A stretch of 5,657 nt of DNA from Ktedonobacteraceae bacterium (GCA_017354095.1 JAFMRP010000374.1:1-5657); one strand, 5' to 3'. Numbered from the stretch's first letter, positions 1 to 5,594 are shown. The notes: generated by a model not told the origin, from the sequence alone. Made by a program: numbers and translations.

Positions 1-93
1 TTCCTTGCAGACGGCCTGGGCGCAGCCAGACGCAAAAGCGTCGTTGGCCGTCTGGACAAGAGACTCGGCGTTGGCGGTCTGGACAAGAGGTAG
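1..93 (+). CDS. C-terminal tail of an upstream gene (partial, tentative)
   Basis: Frame 1 is open from the left edge to a TAG at 91-93 and would encode 30 residues ending ...VVGRLDKRLGVGGLDKR. The tail is basic and holds two copies of a VGxLDKR unit, produced by the 27-bp tandem repeat listed separately. The stop lies 49 nt before the AAA ATPase start, a spacing compatible with one transcript. No family can be recognised from so short a tail. All three plus frames are open over this stretch (frame 2 to 127, frame 3 to about 113), so the frame choice rests only on the tidy stop position and ordinary codon composition. It could also be non-coding sequence. Confidence 0.35.
   Translation, partial: FLADGLGAARRKSVVGRLDKRLGVGGLDKR
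43..89 (+). repeat. Two-copy 27-bp tandem repeat
   Basis: A 20-nt unit at 43-62 recurs at 70-89 with a single mismatch (C at 49, G at 76), giving a period of 27 bp, or nine codons. In frame 1 it encodes the repeated VGxLDKR peptide at the end of the putative upstream gene. Because the period is a multiple of three, the duplication keeps the frame, as expected for slippage within coding DNA. Confidence 0.8.
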
Positions 94-142
94 CGCACCC
101 GTCACACGAAGTTTGACAGAGCAGTAACTCTGAGGAAAATAA

Positions 143-1162
143 ATGACACCAGAAGCCCTGTCCCACTATCTGCACAAACTCGTAGAGCATAAACTCATGT
201 TAAGTACCATGCTCTGGGGGCCTCCCGGCATTGGCAAATCGAGCATCGTGGCGCAGACAGCCCGGAACTATAACCTGGAACTGATCGATGTGCGCCTCTC
301 ACAACTGGCTCCAACCGACTTGCGTGGCCTGCCGGTGGCTGATAATGGTATCGCGCGCTGGTATCCTCCAGAGTTTCTGCCACGCGAGGGGCGCGGCATC
401 CTCTTCCTCGATGAACTCAATCTCGCGCCCCCCGCCATGCAGGGAATCGCGCAGCAGCTGATCCTTGATCGCCGCGTTGGCTCCTATTCGGTTCCCGAAG
501 GCTGGTTTATCTGGGCCGCAGGCAATCGCAAAGAGGATCGTGCCTCCGTCTTCGATATGCCCGCCCCGCTGGCCAATCGCTTCATCCACCTGGCGGTTGA
601 GCCGCACCTCGATAGCTTCAAAGCCTACGCGCTGGGCCAGGGCATTCATGAGCAGATTCTGGCGTTCCTCTCGTTCCGTCCTGCTCTCCTGCACAAACTA
701 GACCCACAGCAGCCCGCCTGGCCCTCGCCTCGCTCCTGGATGATCGCGAATCAACTCTACAAAATTGGCCTAGATATCACTCCCGTCATAGGGGCCGCCA
801 CTGCCGCCGAATTCGCGGCCTTCGTGTCTCTCTATAAGCAGCTACCCAATGTGGAGGCCATCCTGCATGGCCGTGGAGAGAATATCCCCTTTCCCAAGGA
901 GCCTTCGGTACGCTACGCCACTACCATTGCGCTGACGGTGCGTTCCAACTCAGTGCAGGAAAGCCTGCATGCCTTTCAATGGATCAGCGATAAAGCCAGC
1001 TCGGAATGGATACAACTGTTCGCCACCGATCTCTTTCGCCTGGCTCGTTCGCGTAATGAACTGGGAAAGCTGGCTACGCTTGCGCAGCATGATCCGCGCC
1101 TGCAAAAAATGTTTAAAGATTTCATAGCAATGCTGGAGTCATTCAACAATGGAGCCGCGTGA
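143..1162 (+). CDS. MoxR-type AAA+ ATPase
   Basis: A 339-residue AAA+ ATPase of the MoxR-like type, probably a cytoplasmic chaperone or remodelling ATPase. Visible motifs are Walker A GPPGIGKSS (residues 26-34), Walker B ILFLDE (86-91), sensor 1 in WAAGNR (Asn128), a candidate arginine finger in LANRF (Arg146) and a sensor-2 arginine in WPSPRSW (Arg198). All catalytic elements appear intact. The C-terminal 130 residues are helical-looking and not recognised. The ATG at 143 follows GAGGA at 132-136 with 6-nt spacing. A weak 5-bp inverted repeat (CAGAG 117-121 / CTCTG 128-132) ends inside that ribosome binding site. The gene overlaps the next one by 14 nt, so the two are very likely translationally coupled. 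MoxR ATPases are commonly encoded beside VWA proteins and act with them in complex maturation; the substrate here is unknown. Confidence 0.9.
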   Translation: MTPEALSHYLHKLVEHKLMLSTMLWGPPGIGKSSIVAQTARNYNLELIDVRLSQLAPTDLRGLPVADNGIARWYPPEFLPREGRGILFLDELNLAPPAMQGIAQQLILDRRVGSYSVPEGWFIWAAGNRKEDRASVFDMPAPLANRFIHLAVEPHLDSFKAYALGQGIHEQILAFLSFRPALLHKLDPQQPAWPSPRSWMIANQLYKIGLDITPVIGAATAAEFAAFVSLYKQLPNVEAILHGRGENIPFPKEPSVRYATTIALTVRSNSVQESLHAFQWISDKASSEWIQLFATDLFRLARSRNELGKLATLAQHDPRLQKMFKDFIAMLESFNNGAA

Positions 1163-2264
1163 AGAGCTACAACGACAGGTAAGCGCCGTCATTCTGCAAC
1201 TGCGCATGCGCTCGCCTTTCTTCGCGACGCTGGCGCTCTTTGCCCGCATCCTGTTCAGTGAAGCAGTCCCCACCGCAGCCACCGATGGGCGCGATGTCTT
1301 TATCAATGAGCAATTCTGGCGCAAGCTCAAACCCCGCGAGCGATTGGGCATCATGGCCCACGAGGTGTTGCATGCCGCTCTGCTGCATGTGCCGCGCCGT
1401 GGCTCGCGTGAGCCCCTGCTCTGGAACATCGCCGCCGATGTCGTGGTGAATGGTATGATTCTTGCGCTGGATGGCTTTGCGCTGCCGGACGGTCACGTGC
1501 GCGACAAGAACCTGGAGCATCTGAGCGTGGAGGAGATCTACCACTTGCTGCAAAGCCAGCTCAAAGACCTTCCTGTACTGAAATTCGGCGATCTACTGCT
1601 GCCAGCCGATGGCGTGGGTGAGGACGATACCGCCCTCTCTCAATACTGGCGACACGCGCTCAACCAGGCGCGAGCAGTACAGGAAACGGTGGGACAGGGA
1701 ACCCTCCCCGCCGGCATTCTGCGTGAACTGACCAGCCTCAGCCCGGCTCAGCTCGACTGGCGCTCCTATCTCTGGCGTTTCCTGGTACAGACCCCCACCG
1801 ATTTTCAGGGCTATGACCGCCGCTTCATCGGCCAGGGACTGTACCTGGAGGCGCTGTCCGGCGAGAGTGTGCATGTCTATGTCGCCGTCGATACCAGCGG
1901 CTCTATCGGCCAGCAGGAAATGTCGCTGTTCTTGAGCGAAGTTACTGGTATCCTCAATGCCTATCCGCATATTACCGCCTCGCTCTACTACGTCGATGCC
2001 GCTTGCTCTGGCCCGTATCCCCTCAGTGCCGCCGATAATCTGCCTCAGCCCGTTGGCGGCGGGGGTACCGATTTCCGTCCCTTCTTTGACGCGGTGGAAA
2101 AGGAGCAGGCCGACCTTCACCCTACTCTGTATATCTACCTGACCGATGGCTACGGCACCTTTCCTGATCAGCCTCCGGCCCAGCCTGTGCTCTGGGTGCT
2201 CACTCCTGGCGGCATCGCCATTGACGAGGTACCCTTTGGCGAAGCCGTGCGCTTGATCCCTTGA
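1149..2264 (+). CDS. Metallopeptidase-like / VWA-like domain protein (DUF2201 type)
   Basis: A 371-residue protein with two recognisable parts. The N-terminal region (about 1-135) carries HEVLH at residues 71-75, a canonical HExxH zinc site, followed by a WNIAADVVVN segment (92-101) whose Asp97 could be the third metal ligand. This matches the putative metallopeptidase domain found N-terminal to VWA-like domains in the DUF2201 family. The C-terminal region (about 240-371) is VWA-like with a complete MIDAS: DTSGS (248-252), Thr307 after a GGGG run, and Asp333 in LTDG. No signal peptide or membrane segment is visible. The ATG at 1149 lies inside the ATPase gene, with GGAG at 1135-1138 upstream. 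By analogy with MoxR/VWA pairs, it probably binds metal-dependent partners and is remodelled by the ATPase. Peptidase activity is not established for this family. Confidence 0.85.
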   Translation: MEPREELQRQVSAVILQLRMRSPFFATLALFARILFSEAVPTAATDGRDVFINEQFWRKLKPRERLGIMAHEVLHAALLHVPRRGSREPLLWNIAADVVVNGMILALDGFALPDGHVRDKNLEHLSVEEIYHLLQSQLKDLPVLKFGDLLLPADGVGEDDTALSQYWRHALNQARAVQETVGQGTLPAGILRELTSLSPAQLDWRSYLWRFLVQTPTDFQGYDRRFIGQGLYLEALSGESVHVYVAVDTSGSIGQQEMSLFLSEVTGILNAYPHITASLYYVDAACSGPYPLSAADNLPQPVGGGGTDFRPFFDAVEKEQADLHPTLYIYLTDGYGTFPDQPPAQPVLWVLTPGGIAIDEVPFGEAVRLIP

Positions 2265-2307
2265 GCACATATGCGCTCCAGCCGTGAAACAAATCCTGAG
2301 AAAGCCC

Positions 2308-2337
2308 TTGCGCTGAATCGCGCGCGCAACGTACAAT
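2308..2337 (+). promoter_or_regulatory. Candidate promoter for the ACAD operon
   Basis: TTGCGC (2308-2313) and TACAAT (2332-2337) are separated by 18 bp. The -10 matches the sigma70 consensus at five of six positions; the -35 is weak. The -10 overlaps an odd palindrome, CAATGATTG (2334-2342), and GTACAA occurs at 2331-2336 and again at 2343-2348, so a regulator site could overlap the start region. The 162-bp gap between 2264 and 2427 and the absence of overlap support a separate transcript from the ATPase/VWA pair. Confidence 0.4.
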
Positions 2338-2415
2338 GATTGGTACAAACAATGTATCCTCTTCTGTAGCATCATGAATACTGCTGCGCAGCAAAGCGGC
2401 TGCGTAAGCGTGTGT

Positions 2416-2421
2416 AAGGAG
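2416..2421 (+). promoter_or_regulatory. Ribosome binding site fixing the first ACAD start
   Basis: AAGGAG lies 5 nt before the ATG at 2427. An in-frame GTG at 2421 overlaps this site and would have no Shine-Dalgarno sequence of its own, so the ATG at 2427 is the preferred start. Confidence 0.8.
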
Positions 2422-2426
2422 TGATC

Positions 2427-3503
2427 ATGCTCAGTTTTGCCCCCACAGAAGAGCAGGAAGAGATTCGTCACCTGGCCCGCAGTATCGCTGTTGATCATCT
2501 GCGAGCCCAGGGCAGGTCCGCTGAGCGTAGCGGCGATCTCTCTCCCGCACTGACGCAGACGCTTGCTCAAACGGGCCTCACAACTCCCTTCCCCGAAAAA
2601 TATGGAGGCTCGGGTAGCATTGAAGCGATGGCCTATGCCTTGATTGCTGAGGAACTTGGCTTTGGCGACGGCGGGCTGGCGATGAACATCATCGGCTCAC
2701 TGATGGGACCGGTAGCAGTGGCTCTGGCCGGTAACGAACAGCAGTGCGAAACGCATATTTCTCCCTTCGGCTATGGCAACTCCGCTGAACGCGGCTGCCT
2801 GGCGTTTGCCGAACGAACCGGTGGCTACTCTCTCTCCGAGATCAGCACGACATTCCGCCGCGATGGTCAGCATGTTATTCTCTGTGGCACAAAGCGCGAC
2901 GTCATTCATGGCGAACAGGCCAGCCTGCGTGTGCTGCTGGCCCGGCAGGAAGGTGGCGAAGATATCTACGCCTTCGTGCTCCCGCACGGCGCGGAGGGTC
3001 TGAAGACAGTGCCGGAGACGCATAAGCTAGGGCTGCTGGCCGTTCCCAGCGCCTCCTATACCCTCGATGATGTTCGTATCCCTGCCGATGCCATGCTGGC
3101 CAGCACTACGGGGGCCGTACGTGCCGCCACGCTCTATGCTATCCTGCGGGCTGGTGTTGCCTGTGGCACGGCCCGCGCCGCTCTCGAATATGCCGGCCAG
3201 TACGCAGAGGAACGCATCGCCTTTGGCCGCCCCATCGTCTCCTATCAAGGTATTGCCTTCATACTTGCGGAAATGGCCATGAATCTGGATTCCGCCCGCC
3301 TCCTGCTCTGGAATGCCGCAACTAGCTGGGATCGCGATGTCGACGCGACCACGCTGGTGCGCGATGCCGAGGCGGCACAGAATCAGGCGCTCAAGATTGG
3401 CAAGTCGGCCACGATCGATGCCGTTCAGGTCATGGGCGGCGCCGGCTTTATGCAGGACCATCCCGCCGAGATGTGGATGCGCAATGCAGCGACAATGGAG
3501 TAA
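2427..3503 (+). CDS. Divergent acyl-CoA dehydrogenase-family subunit lacking the catalytic glutamate
   Basis: A 358-residue acyl-CoA dehydrogenase fold: N-terminal helical domain (about 1-122, with the EKYGGSG motif), beta domain (about 123-230) and C-terminal helical domain. The usual TEPxxGSD flavin loop is degraded to AERTGGYS (128-135) and the YITNG segment reads DVIHG. The protein stops at MRNAATME, three residues short of the position where MCAD-type enzymes carry the catalytic Glu. The alternative IVD-type position, by my hand alignment, is Tyr. It does keep the elements that contact FAD of the neighbouring subunit: Arg263, FGR (266-268), Gln274 and QVMGGAGF (334-341). It is therefore probably inactive alone and a partner of the next gene, as in heteromeric actinobacterial ACADs. 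Usual ACAD length is about 380. The substrate is unknown. Confidence 0.85.
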   Translation: MLSFAPTEEQEEIRHLARSIAVDHLRAQGRSAERSGDLSPALTQTLAQTGLTTPFPEKYGGSGSIEAMAYALIAEELGFGDGGLAMNIIGSLMGPVAVALAGNEQQCETHISPFGYGNSAERGCLAFAERTGGYSLSEISTTFRRDGQHVILCGTKRDVIHGEQASLRVLLARQEGGEDIYAFVLPHGAEGLKTVPETHKLGLLAVPSASYTLDDVRIPADAMLASTTGAVRAATLYAILRAGVACGTARAALEYAGQYAEERIAFGRPIVSYQGIAFILAEMAMNLDSARLLLWNAATSWDRDVDATTLVRDAEAAQNQALKIGKSATIDAVQVMGGAGFMQDHPAEMWMRNAATME

Positions 3504-3509
3504 CTCGCC

Positions 3510-4697
3510 ATGATCAATTTCACACTCAGCAAAGCGCAAACAGAGTTTCGTGACTACGCTCACCAGGTCGCTGTAGAAGAGATGCGACCGATCTCCCTGG
3601 AGTGCGAGCGCACGGAACAAATCCCTGAGTCGTTTTTCTGGAATATGCAGAAGCGCTTCTGGGCGGGCTCGGCAGGGCAGGCCCGCGCTCAGGCTCGCGA
3701 AGGCGAAGAGAATCAGAGCAATATGCTTTCGATGCTCTCTCAAGAGGAAATGGCCTGGGGCGATGCCGCCCTGTCGACCGCTATTCCCGGCCCTGGCCTG
3801 GCCGCTCCCCCCATCCTGTCGAATGGCACACCAGAGCAGCAGATGCGTTTCCTTGGCCCCTTCATGGATGGTCAGCTGCACTGGGGCGCTCTGGCGCTAA
3901 CCGAACCTGGAATTGGCTCCGATGTCGCGGGCATGTCAACGACCGCCACCCTGGATGGCGACGAATGGGTGCTCAATGGCCACAAACACTACATCACCAA
4001 CGGGGCGCGAGCTGACCTGGTAATCACTTTCGCCACAGTCGATAAGCGTAAGGGGCGCGAGGGCATCCGCCCGTTTGTTGTGCCGAAAGGCACGCCCGGC
4101 CTGATTGTTGGCCGCATCGAGGAGAAAATGGGCCTGCGTGCCTCGCAAACGGCCGAATTGATCTACGAAAATTGCCGCATCCCCAAAGATCACCTGCTGG
4201 CCGGACGGCAGAAAGATACACGCGCTGGAGGCTTTAAAGCCGCTATGGGCACGCTCGATGCAACCCGTCCCATGGTCGGCGCTCTGGCGGTAGGCATCGC
4301 TCGTGCTGCTTATGAAGCCGCGTGTCAGTGGGTAAAAGAAGAATTGCCACGTGGCTATCCCGCGCATAAACGACACGATATAGAGCAAGAACTGGAGGAA
4401 CTACGGCAGGAATTACAAATGTCGCGCTATCTTGTCTGGCGCGCAGCCTGGATGGCCGATCAACGCATCCCCAATTCCAGAGAGGCATCAATGTGCAAAG
4501 CTTACGCGGGCAACCTGGTCATGAAGGTGACCGCCGCCGCGGTGCGCATCACAGCTCCGGGCGAGGACTCGGAACTGAAACAGTTTATCCATAAATGGTT
4601 TCGCGATGCCAAGGTCTTCGATATCTTCGAAGGCACCGCTCAGATCCAGCGCCTGGTGATCGCACGCCGCATGTTCCCCAAAGTGAACATTCCCTGA
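3510..4697 (+). CDS. Acyl-CoA dehydrogenase-family catalytic subunit
   Basis: A 395-residue ACAD-fold protein, predicted to introduce a C2-C3 double bond in an acyl-CoA using FAD and pass electrons to electron-transfer flavoprotein. It keeps the flavin loop LTEPGIGSD (130-138), YITNG (161-165) and the C-terminal FEGTAQIQR with candidate catalytic base Glu374. It has lost the cross-subunit FAD contacts: the ER-xx-FG...Q motif reads EELPRGYPAHKRH (Glu278 replaces Arg, Arg281 replaces Phe, His289 replaces Gln) and the QxxGGxG loop reads RITAPGE (346-352). These losses are exactly what the preceding gene retains. GGAG at 3497-3500, inside the previous gene's last codons, precedes the ATG by 9 nt, so the pair should be translationally coupled. 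The N-terminal segment near residues 47-70 (rich in Ala, Gly, Gln, Arg and Glu) replaces the usual YGG loop. Confidence 0.9.
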   Translation: MINFTLSKAQTEFRDYAHQVAVEEMRPISLECERTEQIPESFFWNMQKRFWAGSAGQARAQAREGEENQSNMLSMLSQEEMAWGDAALSTAIPGPGLAAPPILSNGTPEQQMRFLGPFMDGQLHWGALALTEPGIGSDVAGMSTTATLDGDEWVLNGHKHYITNGARADLVITFATVDKRKGREGIRPFVVPKGTPGLIVGRIEEKMGLRASQTAELIYENCRIPKDHLLAGRQKDTRAGGFKAAMGTLDATRPMVGALAVGIARAAYEAACQWVKEELPRGYPAHKRHDIEQELEELRQELQMSRYLVWRAAWMADQRIPNSREASMCKAYAGNLVMKVTAAAVRITAPGEDSELKQFIHKWFRDAKVFDIFEGTAQIQRLVIARRMFPKVNIP

Positions 4698-4748
4698 GTG
4701 TAGAGGCGACGTGCACATAGCTGTAATGTAAAAAATTGCGGTTGAGGG

Positions 4749-4774
4749 GGTAGGAGCGCAACTGCGCTCCTACC
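4749..4774. terminator. Bidirectional hairpin terminator between convergent genes
   Basis: A perfect 12-bp inverted repeat (arms 4749-4760 and 4763-4774) with a minimal AC centre, realistically an 11-bp GC-rich stem with an AACU loop. On the plus strand it is followed by a T-rich stretch (TTGATTTTCTT); on the minus strand a run of six T begins about 13 nt beyond the stem. It sits between the ACAD operon and the convergent small gene and overlaps that gene's stop codon. Confidence 0.75.
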
Positions 4775-5000
4775 GCTTGATTTTCTTGGGCTGTATTCTG
4801 TTGGGAGAGACCTCGATCTCAATCTCCTCTTCCTCGTCCACGATTTCATCTTCGCCAGGCTCGTAATTCTCCAGCTCATAATCATCTGCTTCATGCCTGG
4901 CGGGACGAGTGCGCTTGCCAGGGCGGCGTCGTTCGATCGTCTCGCGCTTGAAGTAGTCGCGTTTCTCAGCGGCACGCTTATCGCGTAGCTTTCCTCTCAT
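4770..5000 (-). CDS. Small charge-segregated protein of unknown function
   Basis: A 76-residue protein not recognised as any family. Its charges are arranged in three blocks: a basic, arginine/lysine-rich N-terminus (1-35, with ERRRPGKRTRPAR), an acidic middle (37-63, including DEEEEIEIE) and a short basic tail (64-76, PKKIKR). There are no cysteines, no hydrophobic core and no membrane segment, so it is probably largely disordered. Such polyampholytes can bind nucleic acid or ribosomes or neutralise a basic partner, but nothing here decides this. The ATG at 5000 is supported by an AGGAGGTGA site 4 nt upstream (core GGAGG 7 nt away), and a hairpin terminator closes the gene. It is convergent with the ACAD operon and separated from the upstream minus-strand unit by that unit's terminator. 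Confidence 0.75.
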   Translation of the reverse strand: MRGKLRDKRAAEKRDYFKRETIERRRPGKRTRPARHEADDYELENYEPGEDEIVDEEEEIEIEVSPNRIQPKKIKR

Positions 5001-5004
5001 GCTC

Positions 5005-5013
5005 TCACCTCCT
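5005..5013 (-). promoter_or_regulatory. Near-ideal ribosome binding site of the 76-residue gene
   Basis: The minus strand reads AGGAGGTGA, complementary to nine bases of the 16S 3' end, placed just upstream of the ATG at 5000. It confirms both strand and start for a gene that could otherwise be doubted for its size and composition. The same nine bases precede the 23-codon ORF at 5372. Confidence 0.85.
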
Positions 5014-5228
5014 CTCCCTGAGGTAGTCGTCGTTCATCTGCTGAGTAGCCAGGAAGTGCTGCGTTCAACACGTGGACTTTACCTTTCTTGCATCGCGCAT
5101 AGCTGCTTACGTGCACTCAATAATAAAATGTGTCTGCAAGGAATTCGCATGTCACGACCTTTGTGTCTGTCGCATAGATGCTATGTTCATGGGGAGCACT
5201 CGTGCATAGTGGGAGAGTTGAAGACGAG
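5014..5228. other. Intergenic stretch with no clear gene
   Basis: It should contain the promoter of the 76-residue gene, since a terminator lies immediately upstream at 5229-5267, but no convincing -35/-10 pair was found. The best minus-strand -10-like element is TATTAT near 5115-5125, without a matching -35. GCATAG occurs three times on the plus strand (5097-5102, 5172-5177, 5204-5209), and CATAG/CTATG forms a 5-bp inverted repeat at 5173-5185. A 30-codon plus-strand ORF (5149-5241) is considered under rejected items. Confidence 0.5.
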
Positions 5229-5267
5229 AAAAAATGGCTGAGTGCAAATTCTGATCACTCCAAGCCA
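5229..5267 (-). terminator. Rho-independent terminator of the small minus-strand unit
   Basis: On the minus strand TGGCT-tg-GAGTG, an 11-nt loop, CACTC-AGCCA and then six T. The stem is two perfect 5-bp blocks separated by a 2-nt bulge on the 5' side, and the T run follows the stem with no gap. It lies 33 nt after the stop of the 23-codon ORF. The upstream TGGCT arm can alternatively pair with another AGCCA just 5' of it (plus coordinates 5271-5275). Confidence 0.65.
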
Positions 5268-5300
5268 CAGTGGCTATCAATGCGGAATCAGCTTTCTTTG

Positions 5301-5372
5301 CTATGCTTCGTTTGATAGATGAGTTCCGCGGCTTCTCGCACCATGCGCGCTGCTGATAAGCATTTCTTTCAT
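5301..5372 (-). CDS. 23-residue small ORF, possible microprotein or leader peptide
   Basis: ATG at 5372-5370, TAG at 5303-5301, encoding MKEMLISSAHGARSRGTHLSNEA. No family is recognised. It has no hydrophobic helix, so it is not an obvious toxin of the membrane type or a membrane microprotein, and it has no cysteines. Support is contextual: an AGGAGGTGA ribosome binding site at 5378-5386 (5 nt before the ATG, core GGAGG 8 nt away), a good promoter at 5450-5478, and a stem-loop terminator at 5229-5267. Together these define an RNA of roughly 215 nt with this as its best-placed ORF. It may be a small protein, or the RNA may be a regulatory RNA that happens to be translated. A longer overlapping frame (5152-5478) starts upstream of the expected transcript and lacks a ribosome binding site. 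Confidence 0.5.
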   Translation of the reverse strand: MKEMLISSAHGARSRGTHLSNEA

Positions 5373-5388
5373 AGAACTCACCTCCTAA

Positions 5389-5429
5389 ATATTGCTGTAT
5401 AATCATGCTTTTGCTGAACCAATATACAG
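5389..5429 (-). promoter_or_regulatory. Inverted repeats in the leader of the small ORF
   Basis: CTGTATA and TATACAG (plus coordinates 5423-5429 and 5395-5401) form a perfect 7-bp inverted repeat with a 21-nt interval. The overlapping ATATTG and CAATAT (5420-5425 and 5389-5394) form a second, which would be mutually exclusive with the first and reaches to within 2 nt of the ribosome binding site. The block at 5414-5429 also reads CTG-N10-CAG. The region lies between the -10 element and the ORF, so it could be an operator or a translation-control structure. Confidence 0.4.
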
Positions 5430-5449
5430 TAAGCCTGTAACTGCTAAAG

Positions 5450-5478
5450 AGTGTACTCGCTGCCCTATTAAAAGTCAA
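5450..5478 (-). promoter_or_regulatory. Sigma70-like promoter of the small minus-strand unit
   Basis: The minus strand reads TTGACT (5478-5473), a 17-bp spacer, then TACACT (5455-5450). The -35 matches five of six consensus bases and the -10 four of six, at optimal spacing. The transcript would start near 5443, leaving a leader of about 70 nt before the ATG at 5372. Confidence 0.65.
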
Positions 5479-5516
5479 GCATTTTTCCCGGTACTTTCTG
5501 GCCGTACAGCAAGTTT

Positions 5517-5546
5517 TCTCCTCCTTTTGAGTGTTTCTTGAGGAGA
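5517..5546. repeat. Inverted repeat between divergent promoters
   Basis: TCTCCTC (5517-5523) and GAGGAGA (5540-5546) are perfect complements around a 16-nt loop. No T run follows on either strand, so it is not a typical terminator. It lies between the minus promoter at 5450-5478 and the plus promoter at 5595-5623, where a shared regulator could bind, but a 7-bp repeat may be chance. Confidence 0.35.
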
Positions 5547-5594
5547 GCTCAGTGCCTGGCCCACCATTGCGCGCAGACCCATTCGGTGGATCGC

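Noticed and set aside
113..118. Perfect TTGACA upstream of the AAA ATPase gene
   Set aside because: A -10 at 16-18 bp spacing would fall on the ribosome binding site and start codon (AAAATA-like, poor match), placing the transcript start inside the gene.
2263..2278. Near-palindrome GAGCACATATGCGCTC at the end of the VWA gene
   Set aside because: One mismatch pair, almost no loop and no following T run, so it is not supported as a terminator.
1593..2570. Long minus-strand open frame (325 codons) opposite the VWA gene and the start of the first ACAD
   Set aside because: It lies antisense to two well-supported genes, crosses their intergenic region, has no recognisable domain or ribosome binding site, and is explained by the codon bias of the plus-strand genes.
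3649..3740. Possible frameshift in the N-terminal domain of the second ACAD, where the usual YGG loop is replaced by an unusual AREGEEN stretch
   Set aside because: The frame is continuous, and the flanking segments (FFWNMQKR and LSQEEMAWGDAAL) align with ACADs in the same frame. No better reading was found in the other frames, so it is probably lineage-specific sequence.
3027..3881. Long minus-strand open frame (284 codons) opposite both ACAD genes
   Set aside because: Antisense to clear ACAD motifs, of low-complexity composition without a recognisable fold, and with no start signals.
5149..5241. 30-codon plus-strand ORF (MSRPLCLSHRCYV...) with AAGGA six bases upstream
   Set aside because: It has Cys and His residues but no recognisable zinc pattern and no convincing promoter, and its 3' end runs into the minus-strand terminator. 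Chance is more likely.
5152..5478. 108-codon minus-strand frame overlapping the 23-codon ORF
   Set aside because: Its first ATG lies in the -35 region, upstream of the expected transcript start, with no ribosome binding site. It reads through the AGGAGGTGA site and the terminator, and the protein is not recognisable.
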